DNA of 64,000 nt from Saprospiraceae bacterium (GTDB lineage: Bacteria; Bacteroidota; Bacteroidia; Chitinophagales; Saprospiraceae). The notes beneath the pieces are model-generated. The model made no database searches. It was not told the origin of the DNA and was given only the letters and a program-made list of their open reading frames with translations. Positions 61,002 through 64,000 of the stretch are shown in pieces (positions within the stretch are counted from its first letter, which is position 1; each line of letters begins with the position of its first letter). The stretch is taken from the NCBI GenBank assembly GCA_020628095.1, contig JAHDFP010000012.1, positions 62,161 to 126,160 of the forward strand, given 5' to 3'. A program made the position numbers and the translations under genes.

Positions 61002-63890
61002 TTAATCTTCTGGTTCAGCAGCAATACTTACCGCCCCCGAACCAATTTCATATATCTTAGGACGTGTCGGTACACCGTTAATAAATGTATCTACAAAATC
61101 AACCATCCGTTTAAGTACCCTTTCCCCAATAGTTTTACGTTCAAGGATAGATGGTTTATCTTTTAGGCTCTTTATTATATCATCCTTCAATGGTTGCTTT
61201 CCAGAAAATAGGTAATCTCTGATAATACCATCTAACTTTTCTGGTACGACTCCTTCATCCTTACATAGTTGTCTAAAGGCTGATTTCTTTTCGTCATCCC
61301 AGTATGCGTCGAAATGGTCTGGAATATCCACACTATCTTCTATGCGGGGGAGATTCTCTTGGATGAATTTTTCAATGAGTTCCTTTTTGCTTCTTAGATG
61401 GGCTTGCCCCGCCAGAGTATCAATAATCTGTCTTTGCTTTCTTTCTTTTTCTTCTGGATTGGAATCATGCAGGTCAGCAAGCAACGTAAGTATATACGCT
61501 ACATTTATTTCATCACGGTGAATCAGTTCCAACTCGAAATCCACTTCGTCCAGCACCGACACCACTTCCTTCTGATTATCTGTTCTCACCTTGTCGTATA
61601 AGTCCAGATACTTGCTCTTGTAGTTTTCAAAAGTCTGCTCATCCATCGACACGTCATCCCAATCAAAATCTGCGAAAGATTGTAACACATTCAGCGTTCG
61701 CATTATCTCCCTAAACTTAGTCACAAACTCTAATTCTTCGTTTTCTTCTTTCAGCTTATCTACTGCCTTGAATGTCGGAGCTATCTTAATTAATTCTACA
61801 TATACATCATTGAATTTATCTACTTGTGTATCATACGGGGGAATGATGATTTCTTCTATTGCTTCCTTATTCGAGAATAAGGTAATGGCTTCATCTGTTC
61901 TCTTTTTTAGATTTCGGAATGACAGAATATTACCTTGTGATTTTAATTCATTCAGTATTCGGTTGGTTCTACTATATGCCTGTATAAGTCCATGATACCG
62001 CAAATTTTTGTCAACGTAAAGCGTATTCAAAGTCTTTGAGTCAAATCCAGTCAGGAACATGTTTACGACCAATAGAATATCAATCTGCTTTTTCTTAACT
62101 CTATTGGATATGTCCTTATAATAGTTGTAGAATGACTTGCTATCTCTTGTTGTGTACTTGGTGCTGAACATCGTATTATAGTCACCAATAAATTCTTCGA
62201 GCTTGTCTCTGGTATGTTTGTTTTCTTCACCTTCGGAGAAGGCTTCACCTATATCACCATTTGCATCCTTGTCATCCTGATTGGCTTGGTAGCTAAATAT
62301 GGTTGCAATCTTATAATTGTGCTTACCTTCTTCTTTTTTCCGCTTGAAAAGCTCATAGTATTTTATCAATACATCCACGCTGCTGACACAAAATATTCCT
62401 GTAAATTCTTCTGAATGTGTTTTCCGCTTATGGTTATTGATGATATAGTCAGCAATCTTATTTAGTCTGTCATCAGATTCCAGTAGTTCTTTTTTGTCTA
62501 TTGCTTCTACTTCAATGTCTACCTCATTTTGGCTATCTGTTTTGTCCTTATATCTACCAACATATTCTATACTAAACTTTAGTACATTTTCATCTCGTAT
62601 AGCATCTGTTATAACGTACTTGTGTAGGCACTCATCAAATAAGTCTTTTGTTGTTCTTTTGCCTAAATCATTTTTTGCAGCATTATCTGCAAAGATAGGT
62701 GTACCCGTGAAGCCAAAGAGTTGGTGATTAGTAAAGAAGTCAGTAATGCGTTTATGCGTTTCCCCGAACTGCGACCTGTGACATTCATCAAAAATAAAAA
62801 CTATCTTTTTGTCCTTTTGCCCTTCCATCTTGGATAGATAGTTTTTCTTGCTGATGGCATTATTCAACTTCTGGATGGTGGTCACTATCAGCTTAGTAGA
62901 GTCGGTAAACTGGTCGACTAATATTTTAGTATTGTTGGTGCTGTCTACACTACCTTTTTTAAAGTTGTTAAACTCCTTCATAGTCTGGTAATCCAAGTCA
63001 TTTCTATCGACACAAAACACCACCTTATCCACCGATGGTAGTTGCATGATAATCTGACTTGCCTTGAAGGATGTCAGTGTTTTACCAGAGCCAGTCGTGT
63101 GCCAGATATAACCATTCTTGGTAGAGTTCTTTACTCGTTCGATAATCGACTCTACTGCATAATATTGATAAGGACGGAGTGCCATGAGTATCTTATCTGA
63201 TTCGTGTAACACGATGTATCGGGTTATCATTTTCGATACATGACATTTCTCTAAAAACTCGTTCGCAAAGTCTTTTAACTGCGAGATTCGATTGTTCTCT
63301 TTATCTGACCAGTAGAAGGTCTGTTTATAAGAAGTCTTTCTATTGTTAGCATAATACTTTGTATTCACCCCATTACTGATGACAAATAATTGGACATAAT
63401 TAAACAGTCCATAGGCTGACCAGAAAGAGTGACGTTGATAACGGTTAATCTGGTTAAAGGCTTCTTTCATTTCCAGCCCTCGACGCTTTAATTCTATCTG
63501 TATCAGCGGTAATCCATTGACCAATAGTGTAACATCATAGCGGTTTTTGTAACTACCTTCTATCGTAACTTGATTGGTGACTTGGTATTCATTCTGACAC
63601 CAATGTTCCATATTGATGAACTCGATATACTGGTTCTTGCCGTCGTCCTTTATCAGATTGAATCTATCCCTGAGAATTTTAGCCCTATCAAAGATGCTAC
63701 CCTTATTAAGATGATTTAGAATCTTATTAAATTCTGTATAAGAGAAAGTCGTCTTATTGTGCTTCTCTAACTGAGCTTTCAGATTTGCAAGTAGCTCCTT
63801 CTCGTCACCAATCTTTACGAAGTTATAACCAAGCGTCTGTAACTGCTTGACCAAATTATCTTCTAATGCCTGTTCTGATTGATAGCTCAT
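61002..63890 (-). CDS. hsdR: Type I restriction enzyme R subunit
   Basis: A 962-aa HsdR. The PD-(D/E)xK nuclease domain has YKNRYDVTLLVNGLPLIQIELKRRG (Asp119, Glu133, Lys135) with the QxxxY-like NQINRYQ. The SF2 motor has HTTGSGKT (264-271), FIFDECHRS (DECH 369-372), GFTGTP (394-399), and motif VI region GLIQAYSRTNRI. The C-terminal helical domain binds the methylase core. It cleaves unmodified DNA after translocation. Its hsdM and hsdS partners must be upstream of the window edge; only a partial ORF is visible there. It is followed by sir2 after 4 bp. Confidence 0.95.
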   Translation of the reverse strand: MSYQSEQALEDNLVKQLQTLGYNFVKIGDEKELLANLKAQLEKHNKTTFSYTEFNKILNHLNKGSIFDRAKILRDRFNLIKDDGKNQYIEFINMEHWCQNEYQVTNQVTIEGSYKNRYDVTLLVNGLPLIQIELKRRGLEMKEAFNQINRYQRHSFWSAYGLFNYVQLFVISNGVNTKYYANNRKTSYKQTFYWSDKENNRISQLKDFANEFLEKCHVSKMITRYIVLHESDKILMALRPYQYYAVESIIERVKNSTKNGYIWHTTGSGKTLTSFKASQIIMQLPSVDKVVFCVDRNDLDYQTMKEFNNFKKGSVDSTNNTKILVDQFTDSTKLIVTTIQKLNNAISKKNYLSKMEGQKDKKIVFIFDECHRSQFGETHKRITDFFTNHQLFGFTGTPIFADNAAKNDLGKRTTKDLFDECLHKYVITDAIRDENVLKFSIEYVGRYKDKTDSQNEVDIEVEAIDKKELLESDDRLNKIADYIINNHKRKTHSEEFTGIFCVSSVDVLIKYYELFKRKKEEGKHNYKIATIFSYQANQDDKDANGDIGEAFSEGEENKHTRDKLEEFIGDYNTMFSTKYTTRDSKSFYNYYKDISNRVKKKQIDILLVVNMFLTGFDSKTLNTLYVDKNLRYHGLIQAYSRTNRILNELKSQGNILSFRNLKKRTDEAITLFSNKEAIEEIIIPPYDTQVDKFNDVYVELIKIAPTFKAVDKLKEENEELEFVTKFREIMRTLNVLQSFADFDWDDVSMDEQTFENYKSKYLDLYDKVRTDNQKEVVSVLDEVDFELELIHRDEINVAYILTLLADLHDSNPEEKERKQRQIIDTLAGQAHLRSKKELIEKFIQENLPRIEDSVDIPDHFDAYWDDEKKSAFRQLCKDEGVVPEKLDGIIRDYLFSGKQPLKDDIIKSLKDKPSILERKTIGERVLKRMVDFVDTFINGVPTRPKIYEIGSGAVSIAAEPED

Positions 63891-63913
63891 ATTTGGCTTG
63901 TTTAATTATAAGT

Positions 63914-64000
63914 TTATTCTTCTTCATTCACATCGTCACAAGAACAATTCACCTTTACAACATTTTCAAAGAATTGAAAAATTAAATTTTCTAATGCTTC
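63914..64000 (-). CDS. Partial C-terminus of the gene upstream of hsdR
   Basis: An open minus-strand frame entering from the window edge encodes 28 residues (starts EALENLIFQFFENVVKV and ends in an acidic NEEE), then TAA at 63914-63916, 23 bp before the hsdR start. Spacing and strand suggest it belongs to the same operon. The fragment is too short to identify; it is not a recognisable HsdM or HsdS tail. Confidence 0.55.
   Translation of the reverse strand, partial: EALENLIFQFFENVVKVNCSCDDVNEEE

Overview
The window looks like a chromosomal segment of a Bacteroidota bacterium, most likely of the Saprospiria (Lewinella/Saprospira-like) branch. The support is five secreted proteins with type IX secretion (T9SS) C-terminal sorting domains, many lipoproteins with short Bacteroidota-style signal peptides, several promoters of the TAnnTTTG type, few recognisable Shine-Dalgarno sites, and typical families (Omp28, choice-of-anchor B, PD40, YfhO, TSP3-OmpA). 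The family assignment is inference; no rRNA is present.

Layout. 0-10 kb: a T9SS multi-esterase fusion, an alginate-lyase-fold lipoprotein, two small proteins, then a minus-strand run holding an SDR oxidoreductase with its MarR regulator (shared operator motif), a PD40 lipoprotein, a 4Fe-4S type uracil-DNA glycosylase, a DUF6624-like lipoprotein and a PAS histidine kinase. 11-23.7 kb: T9SS protein, dihydroorotase, purKE, GNAT, Cys-rich lipoprotein, TSP3-OmpA porin-like protein, short asparaginase, acyl-CoA carboxylase beta subunit and an aspartate-type aminotransferase. 23.7-33 kb: a SIR2-TPR protein (candidate defence NADase), GNAT, PNPOx-like protein, T9SS protein, thioredoxin-like protein, and the pyrRB operon. 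34-48 kb: YfhO, a three-gene AT-rich envelope cluster ending in an OmpA-domain propeller protein, an Omp28 T9SS protein, isoaspartyl peptidase, miaA, arsC-like gene, thioesterase and a choice-of-anchor B T9SS protein. 48.2-53.7 kb: tRNA-Glu, a zincin-like lipoprotein pair, PDZ, TonB-C, TlpA-like and small lipoprotein genes.

53.8-64 kb is accessory. A compact mobile-element-like block carries an HTH protein, a 424-aa protein with motifs resembling the palm of family A DNA polymerases (I suggest a relative of the TV-Pol family of mobile elements), an FtsH-peptidase-like protein without the zinc motif, and a catalytic-domain-only tyrosine recombinase, with unusual inverted repeats and stem-loops between them. 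Next to it, on the minus strand, is a tightly coupled defence operon, hsdR-sir2-herA. It combines a type I restriction translocase with the known SIR2-HerA antiphage pair and continues beyond the window edge.

Intergenic DNA at 12.0, 13.6-14.5, 22.0-22.4, 29.7, 32.9-33.9 and 44.3-44.6 kb is filled by a dispersed family of hairpin-forming repeats. Copies are arranged as a 378-bp tandem array and as inverted pairs flanking about 8-kb and 10-kb gene blocks.
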